This document shows, piece by piece, positions 19,016-29,258 of a stretch of DNA of 44,454 nucleotides; position 1 is the first letter of the stretch, and the number at the start of each line of letters is the position of its first letter. The notes under the pieces were generated by a model. That model saw only the letters and a list, made by a program, of their open reading frames with translations, had not been told where the DNA came from and made no database searches. Position numbers and translations under genes: made by a program. Source of the DNA: Aureococcus anophagefferens (Eukaryota > Sar > Pelagophyceae > Pelagomonadales > Pelagomonadaceae); the NCBI RefSeq assembly GCF_000186865.1, contig NW_008705567.1:2071026-2115479 (forward strand), given 5' to 3'.

Positions 19016-19996
19016 TTAGAGCGTCCCCGGCGCGGTGTCGAAGCCCGTGCGCTGGAGGAGCGTCGGGTTGTGGACGATGTGGTGGAGCACGTCGCCGGAC
19101 TTGACGTGCTGGTCGCGGAGCGTCTTGAAGTCGAAGAGCACGCGGCCCGGCTTCCCGTTGACCTCCGCGAAGAGGGGCCCCATGTGGTTCTCGAAGCGGT
19201 AGCGGGGCCGCTCGGCGTCGCGCATGTCCTGCTTGACCTTGTGGACGACCGTGTCGTCGCTGTACTCGAACGCGTGGCGCCGCGTCGACAGCTTGTCGAC
19301 GACCGTGAGCTTGATCGTGGGCCGCTTGTCCTCGCGGGCCGTGCACTCCATCTCGACGCCGGGCATGATGCACTTAATCTCCGTCTTCGCGAGCTTCGTG
19401 CGCGACTCCTCGAGGGCGTTGGCCTCGCAGTCGGGCTTGTGCTTCCGCCAGTCGGCCTGCTGGCACGCGCCCGAGCAATAGAAGACCTCGAGCTTGCAGC
19501 GGCCGCAGCGCCGGCTCGACGCGAGGCCGCAGAGGGCGCAGAAGTGTTGCTTCTTCGCCGCGGCGGCGTCGCTCTCGTGGCGCAGGGTCCCGCCCGTCGG
19601 GCCCGCGGTCCTCCCCTGCGCGACGCGCGCGGGCGCGGGCGCCGCCTCGGCCGCGGGCGCGGGCGCGGGCGGCTTCGCCGCGCCGGGCTTCGCCGCGGGC
19701 CGCGCGCCGCTGTCGACGTGCTTGCTCAGGCCCACGGCGATGGTCTCGCCGTCGGCGAGGCCCGCCATCGTCGCCTCCATCGGCAGCGGCTCGCCCGTGC
19801 CGCGCCGCATCGCGACGTCCGCGACGTCGAGGCGCCGGCCGGGCTGCTTGGCGTTGAGCTGCTTGACGACCGTCGCCGCGAGCTTCGACGCGGGCTTGTC
19901 GCTCCAGGACGGCGGCACCGTGATCTTCAGCCGCAGCTTGTCCTTGGACGACTCCCCTTTCCACACGAGCTCCACCGACTTCTTCGCCGCCGCCAT
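19016..19996 (-). CDS. MYND zinc-finger protein with N-terminal ubiquitin-like segment
   Basis: The 326-residue protein starts at MAAAKKSVELVWKGE (19996). Its first ~95 residues (LRLKITVPPSW...DGETIAVGL) read like a beta-grasp, ubiquitin-like region. A Pro/Ala linker leads to a MYND finger at about residues 147-185 with seven Cys and a His in the usual order (CALCG, CGRC, FYCSGACQ, WRKHKPDC). The C-terminal part (HAFEYSDDTVVHKVKQDM..., VLFDFKTLRDQHVKSGDVLHHIVH) looks like a second small folded domain, possibly also ubiquitin-like. MYND fingers bind proline-rich peptides; the partner is unknown. The open frame runs upstream to 20410, but that part overlaps the next gene. Confidence 0.8.
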   Translation of the reverse strand: MAAAKKSVELVWKGESSKDKLRLKITVPPSWSDKPASKLAATVVKQLNAKQPGRRLDVADVAMRRGTGEPLPMEATMAGLADGETIAVGLSKHVDSGARPAAKPGAAKPPAPAPAAEAAPAPARVAQGRTAGPTGGTLRHESDAAAAKKQHFCALCGLASSRRCGRCKLEVFYCSGACQQADWRKHKPDCEANALEESRTKLAKTEIKCIMPGVEMECTAREDKRPTIKLTVVDKLSTRRHAFEYSDDTVVHKVKQDMRDAERPRYRFENHMGPLFAEVNGKPGRVLFDFKTLRDQHVKSGDVLHHIVHNPTLLQRTGFDTAPGTL

Positions 19997-20213
19997 GGGT
20001 GGTGTTTGTCGGCGCGGGCGTTCGGTGGTAGTTGTGGCGTATCTGTGAAGTTGGTTGGATGCCGTCACCGATTTGGGCGCTGTCTTATGCGGCGCGAGCG
20101 ACGCTCTCCATCGGCTTGGGAGAGCGTTTTGCTTGTGGCAGAAGATGGAGCTGCCACTCGAAACACGATGACGACCGCTCCAAGCTAGCTGTTTCGCACC
20201 AATTCGTCGCACG

Positions 20214-20699
20214 ATGAAGCGCTTGCTCGACCCAATCGCGCGCGTGCACTTGCGCGCGACGACGAGACAGCTCTCGTCGCGCGCGCTGGAAGCCCAGTGC
20301 CTCTGTGGCTCCGTGCAGCTGCGGCTCGACGCGGACGCCGAGCCATCGCACGCCGCCGCCTTCTGCCACTGCACGATCTGCCGCGCCTTCCACGGCGCGC
20401 CGTTCGCCATGGAGGCCGGCTTCCCCGTCGACGCGTGCGAGACCTCGGGCGCGACGGCGAGCTACCGCTCGTCGAGGCACTTCGAGCGGCGGCGCTGCGC
20501 CGCGTGCGGCACGCCCTGCGGCGCCGTGCACCACAAGCTCGGCGCGATCTTCTTGCCGACTGCGCTCTTCGCAAAACCGGGCGCGCCGTCGCCGCCGCCG
20601 GGCTTCGAGCCGACGATGCACATCTTCTACGAGCGGCGCGTCGTCGGCGACGCGTTCGAGCAGGACGGCCTCCCGAAATACCATCGCATGCCGCCGTAA
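20214..20699 (+). CDS. GFA/CENP-V domain protein
   Basis: The 161-residue protein carries the zinc-binding cysteines of the GFA family (glutathione-dependent formaldehyde-activating enzyme / CENP-V): CLCGSVQL, CHCTICR and RRCAACGTPCG, in the right order and spacing. The first ~25 residues (MKRLLDPIARVHLRATTRQLSSRAL) are basic, Ser/Leu/Arg-rich and free of acidic residues apart from one Asp, like a mitochondrial presequence. The family has a beta-tent fold; only a few members have a proven reaction, so the substrate stays open. The gene has no intron and ends 6 bp before the stop of the convergent P-loop/FKBP gene. Confidence 0.85.
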   Translation: MKRLLDPIARVHLRATTRQLSSRALEAQCLCGSVQLRLDADAEPSHAAAFCHCTICRAFHGAPFAMEAGFPVDACETSGATASYRSSRHFERRRCAACGTPCGAVHHKLGAIFLPTALFAKPGAPSPPPGFEPTMHIFYERRVVGDAFEQDGLPKYHRMPP

Positions 20700-20704
20700 G
20701 ACTC

Positions 20705-21853
20705 TTATTGCGCGATCCAGGGCCGCAGCACGACGGACGTCGCGTTCGCGCCGCAGTCTTCGCCGCGGGGCCGGGTCCGCGGGACGAGGACCTCGAGCTC
20801 GAGGTAGGTCGGCGCGCTCGGCCGGTCCGGGTCGAAGCGGAACGATGCGGGCACCGTGGCTCGTCGCACGTTGCCCGCGCCCATGGATCTCACGAGCTCG
20901 TCGACGGCGTCGTTCGCCGAGTTGTCGCCGACCGCGAACGAGCCCGTGCCGGTCTCGAGGACGTCGCCGGAGTCGAAGCCGTTCCTGCGCACCGTGAACG
21001 CGATGGTGACGCGCTCGCCGTCGCGTCGCGGCGGCGCGCCGGCCGCGTCGAACCCGTCGTAGTAGAGGATGCCGCTCCGCGTGCCGACGAGCTTCGGCTT
21101 CGCGGCGACGGCGGGCCCCGCGACGGACCCCACCGCGCCGGCGACGAAGGCGCGGCGATCCATGGAGTCCGCCGCTTCGTCGCCGGCGCGGCGATCCACG
21201 GAGTCCGCCGAATCCGCGTCGTCCCGCGCGTCCCAGGACCCGGGGAGGTCGTCGAGCGCGGCCGCGAGGCCCGCGACGCCGCCGAAGGCGCCGTCGACGT
21301 CGGCGGCGTCGACGCGGAGCACGGCGGCCAGGCCCTCGGCGTCCGCGCGCGGCGCGACGAAGGAATTTCGGAAGCCGCGGACGACCTTGGCCGACTTCGG
21401 CGTCGGCGGAAGCGTCCGGTGGCCGACGCGGCCGAGGACGCGAGCGACGCAGAGGTCCTCGGGCGCGTCGAGCCAGACGGCGTAGGCGCCGCCGCCGCCG
21501 CCCGCGGCGAGGAGCCGCAGCCAGTGGCCCCGCTGGGCCGCGTCGTGGTTGCAGCGGTCGACGACGACGCGGCCGCCGGCCGCGAGCGCCGCGGCGGCCG
21601 CGCGCTCGCAGCGCTTCCGGTTCCCGAGCCGGTCCTGGTTCACGACGGTCCAGCCGCGGGCCGCGAGCGCCGCCGCGAGCGTCGACTTGCCGCTGCCGGG
21701 CAGGCCGCAGAGCACGAGCAGTTGGGGTGTCGTCTCTGGCGTGGCCGCGGAGCAGCGCGGCGGTGCGCGCGATGTGATGCTCTGGCGTGGCCGCGGCGCC
21801 CAGGCGTCGATTGCGACGACGACAGCCAGCAGCCAGAAGGCCGCTTTGGGCAT
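20705..21853 (-). CDS. Plastid-targeted P-loop kinase fused to an FKBP-like domain
   Basis: I start at MPKAAFWLLAVVVAIDAWAP (21853); ATGs at 21898 and 21883 would add 15 or 10 residues before the signal peptide. The signal peptide ends DA/WAPRP, like the aromatic +1 site of heterokont plastid presequences, followed by a Ser/Arg-rich transit region. Next is a P-loop domain of the AAA_33 / polynucleotide-kinase type: LLVLCGLPGSGKST, VVNQD, VVVDRCNHD. Then comes DSMDRRAFVAGAVGSVAGPAVAA, which looks like a twin-arginine thylakoid signal. The last ~120 residues (GILYYDGFDAAG..., ETGTGSFAVG, TYLELEVLVPR) resemble an FKBP-type fold. The internal signal suggests the FKBP part was a lumen protein; either a fusion or two joined genes. 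Confidence 0.65.
   Translation of the reverse strand: MPKAAFWLLAVVVAIDAWAPRPRQSITSRAPPRCSAATPETTPQLLVLCGLPGSGKSTLAAALAARGWTVVNQDRLGNRKRCERAAAAALAAGGRVVVDRCNHDAAQRGHWLRLLAAGGGGGAYAVWLDAPEDLCVARVLGRVGHRTLPPTPKSAKVVRGFRNSFVAPRADAEGLAAVLRVDAADVDGAFGGVAGLAAALDDLPGSWDARDDADSADSVDRRAGDEAADSMDRRAFVAGAVGSVAGPAVAAKPKLVGTRSGILYYDGFDAAGAPPRRDGERVTIAFTVRRNGFDSGDVLETGTGSFAVGDNSANDAVDELVRSMGAGNVRRATVPASFRFDPDRPSAPTYLELEVLVPRTRPRGEDCGANATSVVLRPWIAQ
21150..21210. repeat. 36-bp tandem duplication at the twin-arginine site
   Basis: GCGCGGCGATCCATGGAGTC at 21150 is repeated from 21186 with one change over the first 25 bases. In protein terms the gene carries ADSVDRRAG and then ADSMDRRAF, so the twin-arginine motif is doubled. 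Only the second copy is followed by the hydrophobic stretch needed for a thylakoid signal. Confidence 0.8.
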
Positions 21854-22033
21854 GCCTCGTCGCCTCGACGAGGCGGCCTCCATGTTCGCCACAAGCAAGG
21901 CTTCAAATCTTCAATCAGATGTTCAACGAGGCGAACAGCGCACGCATCGCATAAGACCGTCTGCTCGCGCCAAAACGAGAAGAGGCACCTCCGCCCCGCG
22001 TCTTTAAATTCGTTTTTACACACACGTGCTCCG

Positions 22034-22532
22034 CTACTTCTTCTTCCCCAGACGCCCGTCGTTCGTCGCGAGGCGGTAGGCCATGAGCCCGTCGATGGTC
22101 ATCAGCATGACGATGATCAGCACGAGCCAGAGCTTCTCCTTGATGATCTTGCAACCGATGTCGTGGAGCACGCCCTTGGCCTCGGCCACGGTTCGATTCG
22201 TGTCCTCGAGCGTCGCCGCGGTGCCCTGGAGCCTGCGGGGCCGGCGGTGCTCGTCGAACGAAACATGCGAGGACAGCTCCGAGCGACGCGCGTCGAACGG
22301 AGACGCGCGGGCGGACGCGGCGTGCGCGCTGTTCGCCCTGGCGCCGCAGCTGGTCCAAAGTCGCGTTGCCTATTTCCTCCGTCTGACCGTTCACTCGCAG
22401 GGCGTCCTCGAGGAGCTCGTCGCTCCGATCCGTGACGTTGGAGTTTCGCGCCGCGTGCACGGGGCTCGACGCCTTGCTCTCCGCGGCCCCGCCGCCGGGC
22501 ATGCGGACGGCCATAGCCTGCTCCTGGGGCAC
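22034..22532 (-). CDS. Qb-type SNARE (Vti1/membrin-like), two exons
   Basis: The exons are complement 22532-22330 and 22232-22034 (133 residues); no single open frame covers the gene. The 97-bp intron starts GCGCGC and ends GCAG, joining ...TLDQLRRQGEQ to LQGTAATLEDTNRTVAEAKG. The joined SNARE helix (NGQTEEIGNATLDQLRRQGEQ onward) resembles Vti1 and membrin, with a Gln near the zero layer, and ends in a single C-terminal anchor (LWLVLIIVMLMTIDGLMAY). Only a short, polar N-terminus precedes it, so the usual N-terminal three-helix domain is missing. It would act in vesicle fusion in the Golgi or endosome system. MAVRMPGGG, six residues in, is another possible start. Confidence 0.75.
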
Positions 22533-22689
22533 AGAAGCAGCTTTTTAGCGCGGCACTTCAGCGTCAATGACAGCGATGCCGCGACACTTGAACCCATCGG
22601 CCGGCGCGTGTTTGGAGCGACGGCCAGCAGCTCACCGCTTTGCACCTCGACATTTGCCCCCCAAAAAGTCGCCGTCGACCGACTGCACC

Positions 22690-23238
22690 ATGATGCTGCG
22701 AGCGCTCGCGTCGCGCCACGCCCTGCGCCGGGCGACCCCGTCCGTCCGCGCCTCCGTCGCCGCCTTCGCCGACAGCCCGGCGCCGCCGTCGTCGGCGCCG
22801 CAGCTCCGGCTCCTGGACCCGACCTTCGACGCGTCGACGCTGAGCGAGCCCGTGCGCCGCATCTTCGAGCTGCGCAACGCGCGCAACCGGGACGTCGTCA
22901 GAGCGCAAGCGTCGTCGGTCGCCGAGTCGTTCCGTAGCGCGGCCGGCGTCCCGCACAAAAAAAACACAGCCCCCCCCGTTTACCCCCCGCCTCGTCTAGG
23001 CCTGCACGACGCCGACTGCGGCTCGACGCGCGTCCAGATCGCGCGGCTCACGGTGGAGATCGACGCGCTCCGCCTGCACTGCGCGTCGCACCCGAAGGAC
23101 GAGCACTCGAAGCGCGGCTTCCAGGCCAAGCTCTCCGCGCGGACGCGGCTCCTCAAATACCTCCGCCGCGAGAGCCCGCAGGACTACGCGACGACCCTCA
23201 CGACGCTGGACCTCAAGCCCCTCAAGCGCCGGAAGTGA
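22690..23238 (+). CDS. Ribosomal protein uS15, organellar (probably mitochondrial)
   Basis: The exons are 22690-22945 and 23000-23238 (164 residues). The start MMLRALASRHALRRATPSVR is a typical basic mitochondrial presequence. The core GSTRVQIARLTVEIDALRLH..HPKDEHSKRGFQAKLSARTRLLKYLRRESPQDYATTL aligns with bacterial S15, which binds 16S rRNA at the platform of the small subunit. The 54-bp intron 22946-22999 begins GCGTCC, has a C/T-rich tract and ends TAG; removal gives ...FRSAAGLHDADCGSTRVQ. The intron is a multiple of three with no stop, so retention would add 18 odd residues. An ATG at 22567 would put 41 unlikely residues ahead of the presequence. Confidence 0.85.
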   Translation: MMLRALASRHALRRATPSVRASVAAFADSPAPPSSAPQLRLLDPTFDASTLSEPVRRIFELRNARNRDVVRAQASSVAESFRSAAGVPHKKNTAPPVYPPPRLGLHDADCGSTRVQIARLTVEIDALRLHCASHPKDEHSKRGFQAKLSARTRLLKYLRRESPQDYATTLTTLDLKPLKRRK

Positions 23239-23451
23239 TCGTTCCCCGGCGCTCTAACTGGCGGTATTCCCTGTGTTTGTGCGGATTTCTGGGGGCGCGG
23301 GCGTCGTCGGCGACGGCGTCGTCACGTCGTCGGCGCCACCGCCTTTCTGCCACTTCAAGCATGGTTATGGTTCACCAAGCTGAAGATGCCGCGACGACTT
23401 AAATGATGGGGGATTGATGGGGGCTGCCTAGACGAACGGAGCCTATCCGCT

Positions 23452-26400
23452 ATGCGCCAATCGAAGCGGCGCGACGTCGTCACGGCCGACGAGTTCGAGG
23501 AGATGCTCAAGTCGCTGAGCACGCCGCACGCCATGGAGCGCCTCGACCTCTGGGACCGGCCCGTGGACGGCGGCGCCGCCGAGTCCGACGACGACGACTC
23601 GGAGGCCGGCGCGGCGGACGTCGCGGGCGAGGTGGCGCGGCTGCGCGCGTCCATGGTCGAGGCCTGCGCCGCCGCGCTCGAGGCCTGCGGCGCGCCGCCG
23701 TCGGACACGACCGACGACGACGACGTCTCCGCGCGCGCGAAGCGGTCGCGGCGGCGCAAGGTCGAGACCTTTGGAAAACAGGAGAAGGCCGTCGCCGACC
23801 TCGAGGCCGCCGTCGCCGCCGCCGGGTTCTACGTCGCCGACGGCGTCGCGGGCGTCGACGACGGCGCGCGCGCGGAGCTCGCGATCTATCGGGAGGCCGC
23901 GTTCTGGCTCCGCGCGCTCCTCGTCGCCGCGGCGGCGCTCCGCCGCGGGTCCATGAAGAAGGCGCTGCGCCGGACACGCCCGACGGTGAACGTCGCGACC
24001 CTGGACAAGTGCCTCGCGGCGACGCGCGAGGACGCGGCCGTCCGCGGCGTCGCCGGCGCCGACGTCGCGAGGCTTCTCGACGCCGTCGACGCGCTCCGCG
24101 CGCTCCGCGCGGCCGTCGCCGGCGCGCTCGCCGGCGCCGACGCGGATGTGAGTATCGCGACCCACGCCGTGCACGTCTGCTGCGCGTTCCTCGACGCGTC
24201 GCGCGACGCGGACCGGCTCTCGCCCGCGGCTTCCCTCGCGCTCGTGAAGCTCTCCGACGCCGCGCTCGACGAGTGCCACGGCGGCGACGTGCTCCTCCAC
24301 CGGCTCGGCGCGGCCCAGGCCGCCGAGCGCGCGGCGGACGCGCTCCTGGCCATGCTCGCGGCGCCGCCGCCGGAGGTCGTCGCGGCGTCGGACGAGACCG
24401 GCGCCGCGTACTACGTCCGCGACGGCGCGTCCTTCTGGTCCGTCGGCGACGCCCTCGCGGGCACGGGCGCCTCCTGGGCGCGCGTGCGCCCCGCCGACGG
24501 CGACGCCTTCTACTACGACGCGGCGACGCGCGCGACGGCCTGGGCCTGGCCGCCCGCGGGCGCGGCACGGGCGCTCGGGGACGCGCTCGCGTCGCGCGCG
24601 CTCCCCGCGGACTACGCGGCCCGCGCGGCCCTCGCGGCGCTGCGCGACGGCGCGCGGGCCGTCGCAGACGAGGACTGGGTCGCCCTGAGCCTCGCCTGCG
24701 CGCGGCTCGCGCGCGGCGACCTCGACGACCGGGGCGCCGCGGCGAAGGGCGCGCTCGACGCGGCGCTCGCGCCGCGCGCGGCCGAGGCCCGGGCGAAGAA
24801 GGCGCTCATCTGGAACCCGACGCACTGGGCGTCGGCCCTGCGCCGCGACGCCGACGTCTTCTCGCTGCGCGACGCGGCGCTGCGGCTCCGCGCCGAGGGC
24901 CCGGCGCCGATCGCGTCGCTCGAGCGCGGCGCGGAGGAGCTCGACGACGCGGCGGCCGTCGGCGGCGACCTCGGCGCGGCCTGCGTCGAAGCGGCGGCGC
25001 TGCGGCGCGAGCTCGTCGCCCTCGCGCGCGACGACGGGGCGCTGCTCGGGGCCGCGGACGCGTGCGATCCGGACGCGCCGCTCCCGGAGCTCGACTGCTC
25101 CGCGGGAAGCGCGCGCGACGCGGCCCACGCGGCCCTCGCGCGGCGCGCGGCCTTCGTCCTCGAGGGCGAGGGCCAGCAGCGCCCCCTCGGCGACCTCGAG
25201 GCGCTCGCCGCGGCCTTCGCGGCGACGCGGCTCGCGGACCGCAAGGACGCGCGCTACGCGTCTCTCGCGGACGCCGTCTACGCGGCCCTCGCGGCCCACG
25301 GCGCGCGCGACGACGCCTGCGGCCGCTACGCGGCCGCCGGCGACGCCGCCGCGGCGGGGTACCTGCTGGCGGACGAGCTCTGGCGCTTCCGCGGCCGCGG
25401 CGCGGACCGCGGCGCGTCGCTCCGCGAGGCCGACGCGGGCCTCGCCGCGGCCCTGCGCGCCTTCGACGCCGGCGCGGCGCGCTACTGGCTCTCGGTCGCG
25501 GCGCTCGACGACCTCGACAACGCCGTCTTCGCCGCCGCGCGCCAGCTGCTGCGGGGCCTCGGCGAGGCCGCCGCGGCGACGTTCCGGACGCTCCGCGCGC
25601 GCGCCGCGCGCGCGACGGACGACCCCTTCCTGCTCGCGGGCGCATTAGCGCCCCTCGCCGTGGAGGACCTGAAACCGCCGACGCCGAAGCTCGTGGCTTT
25701 GAGCTGGGCCTTCCGGCAGGCGCGCGCGTCGCCCGACGCGGCGCCGACGACGCTGTCGCCGCTCCAGCGCGTCGTCGCGATGCGCCTCTGGCGCCACTGC
25801 GTGCCCATCCTCGCCGGCGCCGACGACGCCCTGCGGAGCTGCGCCCACGTCGTCGTCCACGTCAACGAGCTCCTGGGCGTCGTCGCGCGGCGCGGGTTCT
25901 CCCGCGAGTTGCCGAACCCGGAGAGGCAGTACGAGCCCGAGGTCGAGGCGTCGCCGGACATGGTCGACGAGGTCTACCTCCAGTTGGCGGAGAAGCTCCT
26001 GGAGCCGCCGCCGAAGCAGCTCGCGCCGGCGGAGCGGGACCGGCAGGCGCGCATCCTCGCCGAGGCGCGGCGGCTCGACATCCCGCTCCGCGCGCTCCGG
26101 GCTGTGTGGAAACCAACCACTGGTTTGGGCGGTCCTGACCAAACTTGAGAATTCTCTAGCTCGGTCACATTGAAGTCGATTCGGCTGATTTTTGGACGAA
26201 TCGATTGCTCTCGTCGAGTTCTCGAAGCACAGCCGAAGAAATTGCGTCGAAACTTTCAATTGCGCGCACATTGAAGTCGGGTTGAAGATTTGAATTCCAC
26301 ACAGGCTCCGGGCCTACGAGGACGACCGGAAGCTCGCGGCGGACCTCGCGGCCCGGGGCGGGTCGCCGCCGACGTCGGACAGCGACGCGTCGTCGGAGAG

Positions 26401-27808
26401 CGACGGCGAGCCCGGCTTCTGGGTCGTGCGCACGAAGCACGCGCGGACGGCCAGGGTCGGCGCCGTCGCCGTCGCCGTGTTCGCGCTCGCGGACGCGGGC
26501 GCGCTGCCGTCGCCGGCGGTCCGCGGCACCGTCGAGGGCGCCCTGGAATTCGCCCGGGACCGCGCGACGGCCGCCGACGACGCGCTCCAGGCCCTGCGGC
26601 TCGGCGCGGCGAGGGCGGCGTTGCATCTCGAGCCGCCGGGCTGGCGCGCCGAGGGCGCCGAGGCGCGGGGGGACGACGCGCCCTGGGAGACCCTCGCCGA
26701 GGCCCACTTCGACTACGGCGCGGCGACGGCGGAGGACCTCGAGCGGCTCGCGGCGGAGGGCGGCGAGCCCTACGTCGCGCCGGAGCCGGAGCCGCCGCTC
26801 CCGCGGGGCGTCGAGGTCCGCCGCGAGGTCGACCGACGGCGCGCCCTGGCCCGAAGCCACCCGCGGACGGACCGCGCGCAGCGCCTGCTGCCGAGCCTGG
26901 CGCGGAAGCGGCGCGACCTCGACGCCCTCGAGGTCGCGCGCGACGCGCGGTTGGCGCGCAAGGCGTTCCAGGCCGCGCGGCGCGCCGCGCGGCTGAGGGG
27001 CCTGGAGGACGAGAGGGAGCACGCGCCGAAGCGCCGCGGCGGCCGCACGCGGTCCGCGATCCTGGAGAACGTCAAGGCCGCCGCCGCCGCCGCGGAGAAG
27101 AAGCGCCGGGCGCGGGGCGAGCCCGAGGCGGACCGGCCGGGGAGCCCCGGCGGCGTGCCGACGACGTTCCGCGCCGCGCACGCGTTCTTCAAGCAGGAGA
27201 CCGCGGCGCACCCGGACTTCAAGAACCCCGTCGGCGAGGGCCACAGCCAGCGCGGCTCCGTCGTCTACGACCGGCGGCCGAGCCTGCAGCCCCACCTCGA
27301 GCCGTCGCCCGTCGACCGGCCGCGCGCGCTGAGCCGCGTCGCGGAGGGCGACGGCGCCTCCGACGACGACGCGGACGACGAGGGCTTCGTCGTCGTGCCG
27401 CGCCGGAGCTTCGTCGTCGAGGAGGAGGAGGAGGAGGAGGAGGAGGACGCGCCACCGGGGGCCAGCAGCGCGCCGCCCGCGCGGACCGCGTCGTACCTCG
27501 AGATCCGCGACGACGACGCGCCGGCGGTGCGCGACCGCACGACGTCGTCCGTGGACCTCGCCTACGCGGCGAGCAAGGACCGCAAGGCCGCGGCGTCGCA
27601 GATGGCCGAGCTCGCGCGCGCCATGGCCCTCAAGCGGAACGCGGGCGGCGGCGAGGTCGTCCACGTCGGCGTGGGCTCGCAGGAGCACCCGGACCACCCG
27701 CCCGACGCGCCGGCGGCGTCGCCCGCGCCCGCGCCGAAGGCGAAGCGCGCCGCGGGCCGCGGCCGCCGCAAGCCCGGCGGCTTCGTGTCGCGCTTCACGA
27801 GCGGCTAA
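23452..27808 (+). CDS. Large acidic/Ala-rich protein with a WW-like motif (function unknown)
   Basis: The exons are 23452-26093 and 26305-27808 (1381 residues). The intron is an introner element; without it the frame stops inside the element. A WW-like motif (WARVRPADGDAFYYD...TAWAWPP, about residues 342-369) has both tryptophans and the tyrosine pair. Upstream are Asp-rich and basic patches (ARAKRSRRRK may be a nuclear signal). The middle is a long Ala-rich helical region. After the intron come a helical part, a basic stretch (APKRRGGRTRS), a Glu run coded by GAG repeats at 27421-27447 and a basic tail. I do not recognise the family. WW domains bind proline-rich peptides, so a role in RNA processing or transcription is a guess. 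Confidence 0.65.
26102..26304 (+). mobile_element. Introner element, family B copy 3, in the WW-like gene
   Basis: The 203-bp element begins CTGTGTGGAA and ends TTCCACACAG, a clean 10-bp inverted repeat. The 8-bp duplication GCTCCGGG is perfect at 26094-26101 and 26305-26312, pointing to a recent insertion. The donor is GC from the target copy. Removal of 26094-26304 joins RRLDIPLRA to LRAYEDDRK in frame, although the two exons lie in different reading frames of the genomic DNA. Confidence 0.94.
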
Positions 27809-27966
27809 TTGCCTTAGACAGCACCGTGGCGCCTACCCCGCCGGCGTGGGGGTCAGGTTGCTCAAGGCTTGTCGGGCTGGTGAATGTGCAAAAGGACCGC
27901 GACGGCGCCGAGGGTGTTGGCTCCCGGGCGGGGTCGCGGGCGTGGGTTCGTGGGCGGGGACGCCGC

Positions 27967-29258
27967 TTAGGGCGTGTAGGGCGTGTCCGAGAGCTCGGCG
28001 GTCGTCGTCTCGCGCGCGCCGTGCGGGTACGTGTCCGGCGACATGTCGTCGGCGGAGACGACGACCATGAGGCGGCAGAGGTTGTCGATCGTCTTCGCCT
28101 CGACGAGGTGGCACTCGCGGTCCGTGTGCCAGGTGACGAGGCCGCCCGTGCCGCGGCAGATCTCGTTGTCGGCGGCGTCGCCCGTCGTCGAGCCCTGGTA
28201 GTAGGCGTAGTCCGTCGCGAGCTCCGTGTCCCAGGAGTTGAGCGCGTCCCACGTCGGGCGGAGGTACGGCGACGAGCTCGGGTCGTCGCTGTTGACGATG
28301 GTGAAGACCTGGCCCTCGACGCCGATGCCGACGGCGCGCGACATGAGCGCGTCGGCGGCCGTGGCGATGTCGAGGCCGCCGATGGTGGCGCCGCAGAGGA
28401 CGCCGTCGAGGAAGTGGTACTGGTACTGCCACTCGGTCTGGCACGCGCCGATGGACGAGTGGGGCCAGTGGAACTCGTAGGTGAGGCCGACGTGCATGTC
28501 GTGGCAGTACTGCCAGTCGTACTCGTTGGCGACGATGCCGTCCGGGTCGTCGTTGTTGAGGTCGTAGGCGTTCTTGCACATGTGGCCCACGCGGAGGCTG
28601 CCGGACGCGAGCTTGCGCTCCTCCTTCTGCGCCTCCGTGAGGCCCTCGAGGTCGTCCTCGCTCTGGAGGCGGCGCTCGTAGGTCGCGAGGCCCGGGTGGT
28701 CGAAGGCGTACTCCTCCGTGTACTGGCCCTCGGAGCGGTGCTCCGCGCCGATGTGCCAGTGGACGTTCACCGTGCACATGCCCGCGGCGTTGTAGTCCGG
28801 GATGGGGTCGAGCGCCGGGTCCATGAGGCCCACGGAGCCCTCCGTGACGTCGTAGGCCGACTGGGCGTCGGCGTCGGCGCAGGGCACGTTGGGCAGGTCG
28901 TCGCGGAGCGGCGCGTAGCCGAGGTCCGGGTCGATGCAGGGGCTGCGCGGGGCGACGGCGTCGGGGCCGCTCGAAGAAAAAAAAGTCAGGACGCCGGCGC
29001 GCGCTTGGCGCCGAAGCAGTAGCCGCAGGCGCCGGGGCAGCCCTCCTCGGCCGTGACCTTGGTGTCCGCGTCGCCCTCGATGTAGCCCTTGACGGAGCAG
29101 CGCTTCTCCGCGTAGCGGGCGACCCAGTCGCAGTCCTTGCTGGGGTTGCCCTTCTTGTACCAGGCGTAGTTGTCGCAATCCCCGCCGGAGGAGGAGGACG
29201 ACGACGCGGCCGAGGCCAGGCCGAGGGCGCAGGCGAGCACGAGCTGGGCGAGCTGCAT
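27967..29258 (-). CDS. Secreted delta-class carbonic anhydrase with N-terminal ShK-like domain
   Basis: The exons are complement 29258-29005 and 28942-27967 (409 residues). The start at 29258 opens a signal peptide (MQLAQLVLACALGLASA); an upstream ATG at 29336 would bury it. A Cys-rich ShK-like segment (CDNYAWYKKGNPSKDC...GACGYC) follows. The main domain has CTVNVHWHIGAEHRSEGQY, the hallmark of the delta carbonic anhydrases known from diatoms and dinoflagellates, with the zinc-ligand histidines, and GHMCKNAYDL, YCHDMHVGLTYEFHWPHSS. The enzyme interconverts CO2 and bicarbonate; being secreted, it may serve carbon uptake at the cell surface. The 62-bp intron 28943-29004 starts GCGCGC and holds an 8-T run. 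A donor 6 bp further in is also possible. Confidence 0.8.

Noticed and set aside
20411..22435. Long open frames antisense or out of frame to clear genes (also at 5163-7464, 24009-26138 and 13636-15483)
   Set aside because: High GC leaves few stop codons in all frames. These frames have Arg/Ala/Gly-rich nonsense composition and overlap genes with clear family motifs.
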